The notes beneath the pieces were generated by a model. That model worked only from the letters and a program-made list of their open reading frames with translations, was not told the DNA's origin and searched no databases. A stretch of 64,000 bases of DNA, from contig NZ_CP101750.1 of assembly GCF_026810505.1 (NCBI RefSeq), positions 7,428,515 through 7,492,514 on the forward strand, in the 5' to 3' direction. Source of the stretch: Streptomyces sp. Je 1-369 (lineage in GTDB: Bacteria; Actinomycetota; Actinomycetes; Streptomycetales; Streptomycetaceae). The translations under genes and the position numbers were made by a program. This document shows, piece after piece, positions 1 through 7,900 of the stretch. Within the stretch, counting starts at the first letter, position 1. Each line of letters begins with the position of its first letter.

Positions 1-958
1 CACCCATCGCCACCGTCTGCGCGGCCAGCTTGCGGGTGTCCTTGAACACCGTCTGCGTCTGCTCGCCCCGGATGATGGACTTCACCGACGCGAGCTCCGC
101 GTCCTGACCGGTGATCACCGGCAGCGGCCTGCTCTTCGAGCCGTACCCCGCGCTCTTCAGCGCCGAGATGATGCCGAGCGAGATCCCGTCGTACGGCGAG
201 AGGACCGCGTCGACCTTCTCCGTGCCGTAGTTCTTGCTGATCAGGTCGTCCATGCGCTTCTGCGCGGTACCGCCGTCCCAGCGCAGAGTGGTCGCCTGGT
301 TCATCTTCGTCTGCTTGCTGCGGACGGTGAGCCTGCCGCTCTCGAAGTACGGCCGCAGCACCTTCATGGCGCCGCCCCAGAAGTACTTGGTGTTGTTGTC
401 GTCCGGCGACCCCGCGAACAGCTCGATGTTGTACGAGTCACCGGACTTGTCCCCCGGCTTCCCCAGCTTCAGCTTGTCGACGATGTACTGCGCCTCCAGG
501 CGGCCGACGCGCTCGTTGTCGAACGACGCGTAATAGTCGACGTTCTCGGTGCCGAGGATCAGCCGGTCGTACGAGATCACCGGGATGCCCGCGTCGTGCG
601 CCCGCCCCAGGACGTCGGTCAGCGCGGAACCGTCGATCGCGGCGACCACCAGGAGACTGCGCCCCTTGGTGATCATGTTCTCCAACTGGGCGACCTGGTT
701 CTCGACCTTGTCGTCGCCGTACTGCAGATCGGTCTCGTAACCGGCCTTCTGGAACTGCTTCGCCATGTTCTCGCCGTCGGCTATCCACCGCTCGGAGGAC
801 TTGGTGGGCATCGCGAGACCGATGGTGGCGCCCTCTCCGGCGTCCGGCTTGTAGCGGCTGCCGCCCTTCGCCTCCTGACCGCACGCGGCGGTCAGCGTGC
901 CGAGCAGAGCGGCGGCGGTCACCGCGGCGGCGAGGCGGGTACCTCTGCGGTTGGTCAC
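1..958 (-). CDS. Sugar ABC transporter substrate-binding lipoprotein (ChvE/XylF-like), C-terminus cut by window edge
   Basis: Periplasmic-binding-protein-type receptor that would bind a monosaccharide outside the membrane and pass it to an ABC permease. It opens with a GTG start behind GGGAG, a basic n-region and a hydrophobic segment ending in the lipobox LTAAC, so it is probably a lipoprotein. The mature part resembles the ChvE/XylF group, with segments such as [21 protein letters not shown] and VISGQD-like VITGQDAEL. About 319 codons are present and the stop lies beyond base 1. The start is only 3 bases after the stop of the upstream gene (962-1930), so the two are co-transcribed. The ABC ATPase and permease are probably outside the window. 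Family assignment is firm; the sugar is not known. Confidence 0.85.
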   Translation of the reverse strand, partial: MTNRRGTRLAAAVTAAALLGTLTAACGQEAKGGSRYKPDAGEGATIGLAMPTKSSERWIADGENMAKQFQKAGYETDLQYGDDKVENQVAQLENMITKGRSLLVVAAIDGSALTDVLGRAHDAGIPVISYDRLILGTENVDYYASFDNERVGRLEAQYIVDKLKLGKPGDKSGDSYNIELFAGSPDDNNTKYFWGGAMKVLRPYFESGRLTVRSKQTKMNQATTLRWDGGTAQKRMDDLISKNYGTEKVDAVLSPYDGISLGIISALKSAGYGSKSRPLPVITGQDAELASVKSIIRGEQTQTVFKDTRKLAAQTVAMG

Positions 959-961
959 GGG

Positions 962-1930
962 TCAGCTCCCTTCGGGGAAGCGGTTCAGGTCGCCGGGCAG
1001 CCGGGAGCCGAGCGGCGACATGCCGGCACCGGCGCCGTGCCGGGCGAGCAGGTCCAGGGCGAGCCGCCCGCGGCGCACGCGCTCACGGGCGGTGTCGAGG
1101 GTGAGGTCGCGCAGATGGGCGCCGTAGGGATAGATGCCGGGCGCCTTCGCGAGCCCGAACTTCAGGTACAGGGGCGCGCCGCGCCGGATCAGCTCGGCGA
1201 TCTCGTACATGCGGATGTAGCCGCCGAGGTCGTCCGGCGCCTCGACGTACATGTCCATGGGAGCCGCCGACACCCGCCGTATCTCGGTGAGGTGAGCAAG
1301 CGTCAGGTCACTGGGCACGTTCAGCGAGTCCGCGCCGAGCCGCTCGTACACCGCGTACGCCGCGGGGTTGACGGGCCCGATCAGCGCCGACACCTTCAGT
1401 GTCGTGTCGGCCGGGATGATCCCCGCGGCCCTGGCCCGGTGCAGCGTCCACAGCACGCCTTCGTCCGCGACGAGCAGACACGTCACACCCAACTCGGTGG
1501 CGCGCACGGCGTCTTCGACGCATCCGGCGACGGCATCATGGCCCCGGGCGCGCAGTCCGGCACCGTGCGAGTCGGTGCGCACGGAGGCGCCGGTGTCCCA
1601 GGTGCCGCGCGGCCCGGTGAAGAGGCAGAGCTCGATGTCGCGTTCGGCGGCCGTCTCCACCATCTCGGTGATCTCGGCGTCGGACAGCATCCAGACGCCG
1701 CTGCCCTGACTGACGCGGTGGATCGGCACGTCGAGCCGCGCGGACTCCTTGAGCACGACGCCGAGCGCCTCGGGCCCTTCGACGGAGGGAATCTCGACCC
1801 GCCAGGTGCCCCCGTCCGGAAAGGCGTGCGGGGAGGCGTCGGCGGGATCGGGGGAGGGGGCGGCGAGCCCGAGTGCGGTGAGGGCGGGTTCGCCGGGTTG
1901 TCGGGGACGGGACGGGGAGGTGTCGGTCAC
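962..1930 (-). CDS. Conserved protein of unknown function in the sugar operon (possibly U32-peptidase-like or TIM-barrel)
   Basis: A 322-residue soluble protein; I do not recognise a certain family. The start is taken as GTG at 1930 because AAGGA lies 5 bases upstream; a longer reading to 1990 has no such site. The first 50 residues are Pro/Ala-rich and probably disordered. The rest alternates predicted strands and helices, with motifs such as MYVEAPDDLGGYI and YLKFGLAKAPGIYPYG that recall peptidase U32-like TIM-barrel proteins, but the U32 signature cysteines are not visible. It lies directly upstream of the sugar receptor gene (3-base gap), and a candidate IclR operator (1954-1969) sits in front of it. 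A role in handling the imported sugar is inferred from context only. Confidence 0.6.
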   Translation of the reverse strand: MTDTSPSRPRQPGEPALTALGLAAPSPDPADASPHAFPDGGTWRVEIPSVEGPEALGVVLKESARLDVPIHRVSQGSGVWMLSDAEITEMVETAAERDIELCLFTGPRGTWDTGASVRTDSHGAGLRARGHDAVAGCVEDAVRATELGVTCLLVADEGVLWTLHRARAAGIIPADTTLKVSALIGPVNPAAYAVYERLGADSLNVPSDLTLAHLTEIRRVSAAPMDMYVEAPDDLGGYIRMYEIAELIRRGAPLYLKFGLAKAPGIYPYGAHLRDLTLDTARERVRRGRLALDLLARHGAGAGMSPLGSRLPGDLNRFPEGS

Positions 1931-1953
1931 GGTTGTCCTTCTTTGATCATTGC

Positions 1954-1969
1954 GTTCGAGATGTCGAAC
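1954..1969. promoter_or_regulatory. Candidate IclR operator 1 (inverted repeat)
   Basis: GTTCGAGATGTCGAAC is a perfect 6-bp inverted repeat with a 4-base centre. It lies 24 bases upstream of the GTG start of the 962-1930 gene. Related sequences occur at 4231, 4250 and 4370 around the IclR gene, so it is a plausible operator for that regulator. Confidence 0.5.
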
Positions 1970-2035
1970 GGTGTTCGCGTGGATGGGCACGCGTCGGTAT
2001 GGCCACGCATGACGTGGGGCGCCGCGGTGGTGTAC

Positions 2036-3049
2036 TCAGGGCCGTAGCAGCACCTTCCCGGTCTTGGGGTCACCGCCCCCGACAAGGGCGACCGCCTCCC
2101 CGAACCGCTCGAGCGGAAACTCGTGCGTAATGAGAGGCCCCGGATCCAGCAGCCCGAGATCAAACGCCCGCACCGCATCGACCCACGCCGAGGACGACGC
2201 CCCGAAGACAGACCGCACCTCCAACTGGCTCAGGGACAGGTGCACCGGATCGATCCCCACGGCGTCCTCCGTGAACATCCCCGTGAGCACGACCCGCCCG
2301 CCCCTGCGGGCGAGCAGACAGGAAGAGGCGGCGGTGGTCGGCGCACCCGCCGTCTCGACCACGAGATCGAAGGACTCGTTCACGGCCGCCGCCTCGGCCG
2401 GCGACAGCGCACGGGTCGCCCCGAACCCCAGCGCGAGCTCACCACGGGCCTCGCGCGGATCGACGACGGCCAGCTCCGCGGGGCCGCCCGCCGCGAGCCA
2501 CTGCACGGCGAGGAGCCCGAGCGTGCCCGCGCCGACCACGGCGACGCGCTCCCCGGCCCGCGCCCGCCCCACCCGCACGGCCGCCGCGATCACGGCGGAG
2601 GGTTCGAGCAGGGCCGCGGCCCGCAGATCCGCGTCGTCGCGCAGCGGATGCAGCAGCCGCGCGGGCACCACGACGTGGTCGGCGAAGGCGCCGGGTTCGG
2701 TGAACCCGGTCTCCGCGTAGCCGCCCACGCACAGGCTCGTCTCGCCGTACCGGCAGCGCGTGCAGACGCCGCACGCCCGGAACCCCTCGGCGACGGTCTT
2801 GCGGCCGACAAGAGCGGGGTCGGCCCCGGCACCGACGGCCACCACGGTGCCGGACCACTCGTGGCCGGGGATCACCGGGTAGCGGACGAACGCGGCGTCG
2901 CGGTGTCCGTCGTACACCTCGCGGTCGCTCATGCAGATCCCGGCGGCGGCCACCTCGACGAGGACCTCGCCGGGACCCGGCTCGGGGCGCGGGCCCGTGG
3001 TGAGGCGGTGGGTGCCGGGGCGGTCGACGACGATCGCGCGTGACGTCAT
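2036..3049 (-). CDS. Zinc-dependent alcohol/polyol dehydrogenase (MDR superfamily)
   Basis: Medium-chain dehydrogenase, 337 residues, which would oxidise a sugar alcohol or sugar-acid hydroxyl using NAD(P). Catalytic-zinc ligands are visible as Cys39 and the GHE motif (His63-Glu64). The structural-zinc cysteines Cys93, Cys96, Cys99 and Cys107 are all present, and a Rossmann motif GAGTLGLL lies near residue 170. The start MTSRAIVV is chosen because its ATG overlaps the stop of the upstream dehydratase gene (ATGA at 3046-3049), a typical sign of translational coupling. With the dehydratase and lactonase it suggests an oxidative, non-phosphorylating sugar route. The substrate is not deducible. 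Confidence 0.88.
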   Translation of the reverse strand: MTSRAIVVDRPGTHRLTTGPRPEPGPGEVLVEVAAAGICMSDREVYDGHRDAAFVRYPVIPGHEWSGTVVAVGAGADPALVGRKTVAEGFRACGVCTRCRYGETSLCVGGYAETGFTEPGAFADHVVVPARLLHPLRDDADLRAAALLEPSAVIAAAVRVGRARAGERVAVVGAGTLGLLAVQWLAAGGPAELAVVDPREARGELALGFGATRALSPAEAAAVNESFDLVVETAGAPTTAASSCLLARRGGRVVLTGMFTEDAVGIDPVHLSLSQLEVRSVFGASSSAWVDAVRAFDLGLLDPGPLITHEFPLERFGEAVALVGGGDPKTGKVLLRP

Positions 3050-4212
3050 GCCTCGGCCCCGCCGGGCGCCCGCTTCTCCCAGCCCTCGGCCCACAGGTCG
3101 AACCGTGCCTGCTGCTGCGGGAACTCGGCCGCCGCGTCGACGTCGAGTTCGACGCCGAGGCCCGGCTCGTGCGACAGCTCGAAGCAGCCCGTCTCCGGGT
3201 CGACCTGCGGGGCGCCCTTGGCGACCTTCTTGATGTCGGCGTCGGCGAAGTCGTTGAAGTGTTCCAGGACCTTGAAGTTCGGTGCGGTGAAGCCGACTTG
3301 GAGGGAGGCGGCGGTCAGCACCGGGCCGCCGACGTTGTGCGGGGCGACCAGCATGTAGTGCGTCTCGGCCGTGGCGGCGAGCTTGCGGGTCTCCCAGATG
3401 CCGCCGATGTGGCCGACGTCGGGCTGGAGGATGTCCGCGGCCTGGCTCTCGAACAGCTCCCGGAACTCGATCCGGTCGTGGATGCGCTCACCGGTCGCGA
3501 CCGGCATGTCGACCTTCGCGGCGACCTTCTCCAGGGCCTTCAGGTTCTCCGGCGGTACCGGCTCCTCCAGCCACGCGGGCCGGAACGGTGCGAGGTCGCG
3601 GGCGAGCCGGATGGCCGTGGCGGGCGAGAACCGGCCGTGCATCTCCAGCATCAGTTCGGCCTCGGGGCCGATCGCGTCGCGCACGGCCTCGATCAACGAC
3701 ACGGCGTACAGGCTCTGCTCGTGGTCCAGTTCGTAGTGCCCGGTCCCGAACGGGTCGATCTTCAGGGCACGGTAGCCGCGCTCCATCACGCCCTGGGCGG
3801 CCTTGTGGTACGCCTCCGGGGTGCGCTCCGTGGTGTACCAGCCGTTCGCGTACGCCTTGACGCGGTCGGTGACCTTCCCGCCGAGCAACTGCCACACCGG
3901 GACCCCGAGGGCCTTGCCCTTGATGTCCCAGCAGGCCATCTCGATCACGGCGATGCCCGACATCACGATCTCGCCCGCCCGGCCGTAGTCGCCGTACTTC
4001 ATCCGGCGCACGAGGTCCTCGACCGCGAACGGGTCGGACCCCTCGATGTGGTTGGCGGCCGCCTCGCGGAGGTAGCCGACGAGCGCGTCGGTGTGCCCGA
4101 GCATGCGGGTCTCGCCGACACCGGTCAGGCCCTCGTCGGTGTGGACCTGGACGTAGGTGAGGTTCCGCCAGGGTGTTCCGACCACATGCGTGCTGATTCC
4201 CGTAATGCGCAC
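3046..4212 (-). CDS. Enolase-superfamily sugar-acid dehydratase (galactonate dehydratase-like)
   Basis: A 388-residue member of the mandelate racemase/muconate lactonizing enzyme group, expected to remove water from an aldonic acid to give a 2-keto-3-deoxy acid. The barrel metal ligands are visible as LEMHGR (about residue 187), WLEEPV (about 216) and GERIH (about 242), with the general acid/base histidine in APHNVGG (about 290). This arrangement matches the D-galactonate dehydratase branch, but other acid-sugar dehydratases look alike. The GTG start at 4212 follows AAGGGG by 8 bases; the longer ATG reading to 4278 would run through the candidate operators. It is coupled to the dehydrogenase downstream and divergent from the IclR gene. 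Confidence 0.87.
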   Translation of the reverse strand: MRITGISTHVVGTPWRNLTYVQVHTDEGLTGVGETRMLGHTDALVGYLREAAANHIEGSDPFAVEDLVRRMKYGDYGRAGEIVMSGIAVIEMACWDIKGKALGVPVWQLLGGKVTDRVKAYANGWYTTERTPEAYHKAAQGVMERGYRALKIDPFGTGHYELDHEQSLYAVSLIEAVRDAIGPEAELMLEMHGRFSPATAIRLARDLAPFRPAWLEEPVPPENLKALEKVAAKVDMPVATGERIHDRIEFRELFESQAADILQPDVGHIGGIWETRKLAATAETHYMLVAPHNVGGPVLTAASLQVGFTAPNFKVLEHFNDFADADIKKVAKGAPQVDPETGCFELSHEPGLGVELDVDAAAEFPQQQARFDLWAEGWEKRAPGGAEA

Positions 4213-4230
4213 GGCAGTTGCCCCTTGACT

Positions 4231-4265
4231 GTTCGATATTTCGTCACACGTTCGAAATGTTGGCG
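4231..4265. promoter_or_regulatory. Candidate IclR operators 2 and 3 (promoter of the dehydratase operon)
   Basis: Two direct copies of a GTTCGAnATnT motif, at 4231 (GTTCGATATTTCG) and 4250 (GTTCGAAATGTTGG), lie 19 bases apart just upstream of the dehydratase GTG. They match the first half of the perfect palindrome at 1954-1969. The head-to-tail arrangement suggests cooperative binding by the neighbouring IclR protein. Confidence 0.45.
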
Positions 4266-4369
4266 TGACGGTATTCACGGTGGCCTGAAGGTGTCAATGG
4301 GTCGCGCACAACCGCCGGGCCGGTCCGCGGGCGGCCATTGCGCCGCGAACAGCGCCGTGCCTACCCTGT

Positions 4370-4385
4370 GTTCGTCATATCGATC
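4370..4385. promoter_or_regulatory. Candidate IclR operator 4 (regulator promoter)
   Basis: GTTCGTCATATCGATC matches the 1954 palindrome in its outer bases (GTTCG at one end, TCGA near the other) with a few mismatches. It sits 43 bases upstream of the IclR start codon, where an autoregulatory site would be expected. Confidence 0.4.
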
Positions 4386-4427
4386 AGCGACCGAAGTTTC
4401 GGACGCGCAGGGTGGGAGGCCGAACTC

Positions 4428-5198
4428 ATGGGACGACTGGTGCCCGCGGTGACCAGGTCGCTGGACATACTCGAACTGTTCCTGGAGGGCGACGGCACGT
4501 TCTCGGCGCCCGAGGTCACCCGCAGGCTTCAGCTGCCGCGCACCACCGTGCACGAGCTCCTGACCACCCTGGCGGCCCGCTCGTACCTCGTCCAGATCCC
4601 GGACCAGCCCGGACGCTACCGGCTCGGTGTGCGCACCTACCAGCTCGGTAGCCGGTACGCCGAACAGCTCGACCTCGCCGCCGAGGGCAGGCAGGTGGCC
4701 CGGGAGGTCGCCGAGACCTGCGACGAGACCGTCCACGTCGCCATCCTGGAGGACACCGACGTCATCTACATCGCCAAGGTCGACTCCACGCACGCCGTGC
4801 GCATGGTCTCCGCGACGGGCCGCCGCCTGCCCGCGCACTGCACCTCGGTCGGCAAGATGCTGCTCGCGTCGCTGCCGCAGGACGAGCTCGAAACCCGCCT
4901 CCGCGGGCGGGAGTTCACCGCGATGACGCCCGACAGCATCACCGACCCGGACGCGCTCCTCGCCGCCCTCGCCGACGTCCGCGAGCAGGGCGTCGCGGTC
5001 GAGCACCGCGAGTCCAACCCGGACGTCAGCTGCGTGGCCGCGCCGGTGCGCGACAGCGCGGGGCAGGTCGTCGCGGCCCTCTCCATCTCCGTGCCGATGA
5101 TCCGCTGGTCCGAGGAGCGCGAGCGCGAGCTGGCCGACCTGGCCGCCAAGGGCGCGATCGACCTGTCGGCCCGGCTCGGCCACCGGGGCACACGGTGA
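4428..5198 (+). CDS. IclR-family transcriptional regulator
   Basis: A 256-residue regulator with an N-terminal winged helix (residues about 8-60; the recognition region reads LQLPRTTVHELLTTL) and a C-terminal IclR effector domain containing PAHCTSVGKMLLASL and VSCVAAPVRD. ATG at 4428 is chosen for GGGAGG 8 bases upstream and because a longer reading to 4338 would cover operator 4. It is divergent from the dehydratase-dehydrogenase genes and shares a GTGA overlap with the lactonase gene downstream. It is the likely regulator of the whole 1-6046 locus, probably relieved or activated by a pathway intermediate; the effector is unknown. Confidence 0.9.
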   Translation: MGRLVPAVTRSLDILELFLEGDGTFSAPEVTRRLQLPRTTVHELLTTLAARSYLVQIPDQPGRYRLGVRTYQLGSRYAEQLDLAAEGRQVAREVAETCDETVHVAILEDTDVIYIAKVDSTHAVRMVSATGRRLPAHCTSVGKMLLASLPQDELETRLRGREFTAMTPDSITDPDALLAALADVREQGVAVEHRESNPDVSCVAAPVRDSAGQVVAALSISVPMIRWSEERERELADLAAKGAIDLSARLGHRGTR

Positions 5199-6046
5199 GC
5201 CGCGTGTTCGACGTCGCGGTGCGCGCGGAGGCGTCGCTCGGCGAGGGCCCCACCTGGGACGCGGCGACCGGCCGCCTCATCTGGGTCGACATCCTCGGCT
5301 CCCGCGTCCACACGTACGCCCCCGGGGACGGCCGTCGCACGGTCATGGCCACCGAACAGCACGTCGGCGCCGCCAAACCCCGCGCGGGCGGCGGCCTGGT
5401 CGTCAACCTCCGCGACGGCATCGGCCTCTACGGGCCGGGCGGCGCACCCTTCACCTGGCTGGTGCGCGACCCCGTGCCGGGCCGCCGCGGGAACGACGCC
5501 GCCGTCGCGCCCGACGGCGCGCTCTGGGCGGGCACGATGCGCTACGACGAGGCGCCCGGCGGTGGCGGACTCGCCCGCATCGCCCCCGACGGCACCGTCA
5601 CCGGAGCGGTGGACGACGTGGCCGTCAGCAACGGCACGGGCTGGAGCCCCGACGGGCGGCTCATGTACTACGTGGACAGCCCGACGCGCCGTATCGACGT
5701 ATTGGACTGCGACGGCCGACACGTCGGCAACCGCAGGCCGTTCGCGCACATCGAGGAGCGGGCGGGCTTCCCCGACGGGCTCACCGTCGACGCCGAAGGG
5801 TGCGTGTGGGTCGCGCTCTGGGACGGCGCGGCAGTCCGCCGCTACACCCCGGACGGGCGGCTCGACCTCACCGTGGAGCTCCCGGTGCGCCGCCCCACGG
5901 CCTGCGCCTTCGGCGGCCCCGGCCTGCGCGACCTGTACGTCACGACGGCCCGCACCGGCCTCGACCGCCCGCACCCGCTCTCGGGTTCGGTGCTCGTCGT
6001 GCCGGACGCGGGCCGTGGCCTGCCGGGGACCCCCTTCGCGGGCTGA
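5195..6046 (+). CDS. SMP-30/gluconolactonase-type sugar lactonase
   Basis: A 283-residue six-bladed propeller enzyme expected to hydrolyse a sugar lactone made by a dehydrogenase. Metal-binding positions typical of SMP-30 proteins are visible: the early Glu in SLGEGPTW (Glu17), the Asn in SNGTGWSPDG (about 146) and the Asp in GFPDGLTVD (about 195). The GTG start overlaps the IclR stop (GTGA at 5195-5198). Together with the dehydrogenase and dehydratase on the other strand this gives the classic order oxidation, lactone opening, dehydration. It converges on the metallophore lipoprotein gene with only two bases between the stop codons. Confidence 0.9.
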   Translation: MSRVFDVAVRAEASLGEGPTWDAATGRLIWVDILGSRVHTYAPGDGRRTVMATEQHVGAAKPRAGGGLVVNLRDGIGLYGPGGAPFTWLVRDPVPGRRGNDAAVAPDGALWAGTMRYDEAPGGGGLARIAPDGTVTGAVDDVAVSNGTGWSPDGRLMYYVDSPTRRIDVLDCDGRHVGNRRPFAHIEERAGFPDGLTVDAEGCVWVALWDGAAVRRYTPDGRLDLTVELPVRRPTACAFGGPGLRDLYVTTARTGLDRPHPLSGSVLVVPDAGRGLPGTPFAG

Positions 6047-6055
6047 GTTCAGCCC
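6040..6055. terminator. Short bidirectional hairpin spanning two convergent stop codons
   Basis: GGGCTGAGTTCAGCCC is a 7-bp perfect inverted repeat with a two-base centre. One arm holds the lactonase stop and the other holds the stop of the opposing lipoprotein gene. It may act as a terminator for both strands; there is no T-tract, as is common in Streptomyces. Confidence 0.4.
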
Positions 6056-7056
6056 CTGAGTTCCCTGAGGTACTTGCCGAACTTCTCCAGACCGTCGACG
6101 TTGCGCGGCCCGCTGATGCCTTCGTTGTAGTCGAGGACGAAGAAGTTGTTCTTCTTGACGGCGGGCAGCTCCTTCGTGTGCGGGGACTTCTTCAGAAACT
6201 CGATCTTCTTCTTCGCTGGCTGGTCGCCGTAGTCGAAGATGATGACGACCTCGGGCTCGGCCTTGGCCACGGCCTCCCAGTTGACCTGCGTCCAGCGCTC
6301 GTCGAGGCCGTCGAAGACGTTCCTGCCGCCCGCGCTCTTGATGATGTCGTTCGGCGGCACCTGACTGCCGGCCGTGAAGGGCTGGTCGGTGCCGGAGTCG
6401 TAGAGGAAGACGGGGACGCGCTTGCCGTCCTCGGCCTTGGGGGCCTTCGCCTCCACGGCGGCGACGCGCTTCTTCAGGTCGCCGACGACCTGGTCCGCCT
6501 TCTGCTCGACCCGGAAGATCTTCCCGAGTCGCTCCAGGTCGCTGTAGAGCGCCTTGAACGGGGTGACCTTCTGCGGGTGGCCGGGGTAGTTGAAACAGCT
6601 CTCCGTGTGCATGAAGCTCTGAATGCCGAGCTTGTCCAGGATCTTCGGGGTGATGCCGCGCTGGTCGCTGAAGCCGGAGTTCCAGCCCGCGACGACGAAG
6701 TCCGACTTCGCCTCCACGACCAGCTCCTTGTTGAGCAGATCGTCGCTGAGCATCTTGACCTTGGCGTACTCCGACGCCCAGGGAGACTCGCTGACCGGCG
6801 GGTTGGCGGGCGGCATCACATAGCCGTGGACGTGCTCGGTCAGGCCGAGGCTGAACAGTTTGTCGGCGCTGCCGCCCTCGTACGCGACCGCACGCTGGGG
6901 GACCTTGTAGGGGACGGGTTCGCCGCAGCGCTTGACGACCGTCTTCTTCTCGGCTCCCTCGGCGTCGTCGGACGAGTCGAGGTCGGCGCCGCAGCCGCTC
7001 AGGGCCAGTGCGGCCGTGAGCGCGGAGGCCAGGGCGAGGGATCTGGTGTGACGCAT
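6049..7056 (-). CDS. Siderophore/metallophore-type ABC substrate-binding lipoprotein (FepB/BtuF fold)
   Basis: A 335-residue receptor lipoprotein for a metal chelate. Starting at MRHTRSLALA gives a clean signal peptide with the lipobox LSGC (Cys22). The mature part has the class III binding-protein layout, with PQRAVAYEGGSADKLFSLGL early and VVIIFDYGD and GISGPRNVDGLEKFGKYL late. A longer frame to 7107 adds three copies of the pentapeptide ATHHL-type repeat encoded by 15-bp DNA repeats and is less likely to be translated. It is the last gene of the six-gene leftward operon beginning at 12209. Its ligand is inferred to be a Zur-regulated metallophore-metal complex; Fe-siderophore or corrinoid binding remain alternatives. 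Confidence 0.88.
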   Translation of the reverse strand: MRHTRSLALASALTAALALSGCGADLDSSDDAEGAEKKTVVKRCGEPVPYKVPQRAVAYEGGSADKLFSLGLTEHVHGYVMPPANPPVSESPWASEYAKVKMLSDDLLNKELVVEAKSDFVVAGWNSGFSDQRGITPKILDKLGIQSFMHTESCFNYPGHPQKVTPFKALYSDLERLGKIFRVEQKADQVVGDLKKRVAAVEAKAPKAEDGKRVPVFLYDSGTDQPFTAGSQVPPNDIIKSAGGRNVFDGLDERWTQVNWEAVAKAEPEVVIIFDYGDQPAKKKIEFLKKSPHTKELPAVKKNNFFVLDYNEGISGPRNVDGLEKFGKYLRELRG

Positions 7057-7078
7057 GAGGTGGGGATGCCTTTCAAGG

Positions 7079-7123
7079 TGATGCGTTGCCAAGTGATGCG
7101 TTGCCAAGTGATGCGTTGCAAAG
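7079..7123. repeat. Three tandem 15-bp repeats in the leader of the metallophore lipoprotein gene
   Basis: TGATGCGTTGCCAAG occurs at 7079 and 7094 exactly, and with one change at 7109. The array fills most of the 69-base gap between the ATPase and lipoprotein genes. Because 15 is a multiple of three, it keeps an open frame upstream of the lipoprotein start. It could affect mRNA processing or the relative expression of the receptor gene. Confidence 0.7.
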
Positions 7124-7125
7124 GT

Positions 7126-7899
7126 TCAAAGGGAGGGGTGGAGCGCGTACAGGAGCTGGGGGTCGCCCGTCAGCGGATGCGGGACGACCGTGGCCTTCAC
7201 CCCGAACACATCGGCCATCAGGGACTCGGTGAGCACCTCCGTGGGACTCCCCGACGTCACGAGACGTCCCTGGGAGAGCACCCCGATCCGGTCGCAGGCG
7301 GCCGCCGCGAGGTTGAGGTCGTGCAGCACGACGAGGACGGTGGGCCCGGCGCAGCGCAGGTGCGAGAGGACCTCGATCTGATGGCGTACGTCGAGGTGGT
7401 TGGTCGGCTCGTCGAGGACCAGGACGTGCGGTTCCTGGACGAGGGCGCGGGCGAGCAGTACGCGCTGGCGCTCACCGCCCGACAGGGTGAGGACGCCGCG
7501 CTTGGCGAGGTGGGCGACGTCGAGCCGGTCCATCGCCCGGGCGCACAGCTCCCGTTCGCGGGCGGTGAGCGCCTGGTTGCCGCGCTGGTGCGGGGCGCGA
7601 CCGAGGGCGACGACCTCCTCGACCGTGAAGTCCAGGTCGACGGCGCCGTCCTGCGTCATGGCGGCGACGAGCTGCGCGCCGCGCCGCATCGTGAGCCGGG
7701 ACATGTCGTCGCCGCCCACGAGGACGGCGCCGGAGGACGGGCGCAGCGCCCGGTACACGCAGCGCAGCGCCGTCGACTTGCCGCTGCCGTTGGGGCCGAC
7801 CAGGCCGACGACCTCGCCGTCCCCCACGTCGAGGGAGAGGTCGTGGACGAGGCGCTTGCCGTCGATGGCCACGGAGAGCCCGTCGATCCGCAGGTCCAT
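7126..7899 (-). CDS. Metallophore ABC transporter ATP-binding protein (FecE/FepC type)
   Basis: A 257-residue ATPase that would power uptake of the metal chelate. Walker A GPNGSGKST (residues 35-43), the ABC signature LSGGERQRV (about 137), Walker B VLVLDEPTNHLD (about 157-168) and the switch histidine in VLHDLN are all intact. Length and motifs fit the FecE/FepC/BtuD group. Its start is one base after the permease stop, so the two are coupled, and it is followed by the lipoprotein gene. Confidence 0.93.
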   Translation of the reverse strand: MDLRIDGLSVAIDGKRLVHDLSLDVGDGEVVGLVGPNGSGKSTALRCVYRALRPSSGAVLVGGDDMSRLTMRRGAQLVAAMTQDGAVDLDFTVEEVVALGRAPHQRGNQALTARERELCARAMDRLDVAHLAKRGVLTLSGGERQRVLLARALVQEPHVLVLDEPTNHLDVRHQIEVLSHLRCAGPTVLVVLHDLNLAAAACDRIGVLSQGRLVTSGSPTEVLTESLMADVFGVKATVVPHPLTGDPQLLYALHPSL

Positions 7900-7900
7900 C

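Noticed and set aside
596-2047. Long plus-strand open frame opposite the sugar-receptor and unknown-protein genes
   Set aside because: No recognisable domain, no ribosome binding site and low-complexity Arg/Gly composition; the minus-strand genes have coherent protein families and starts.
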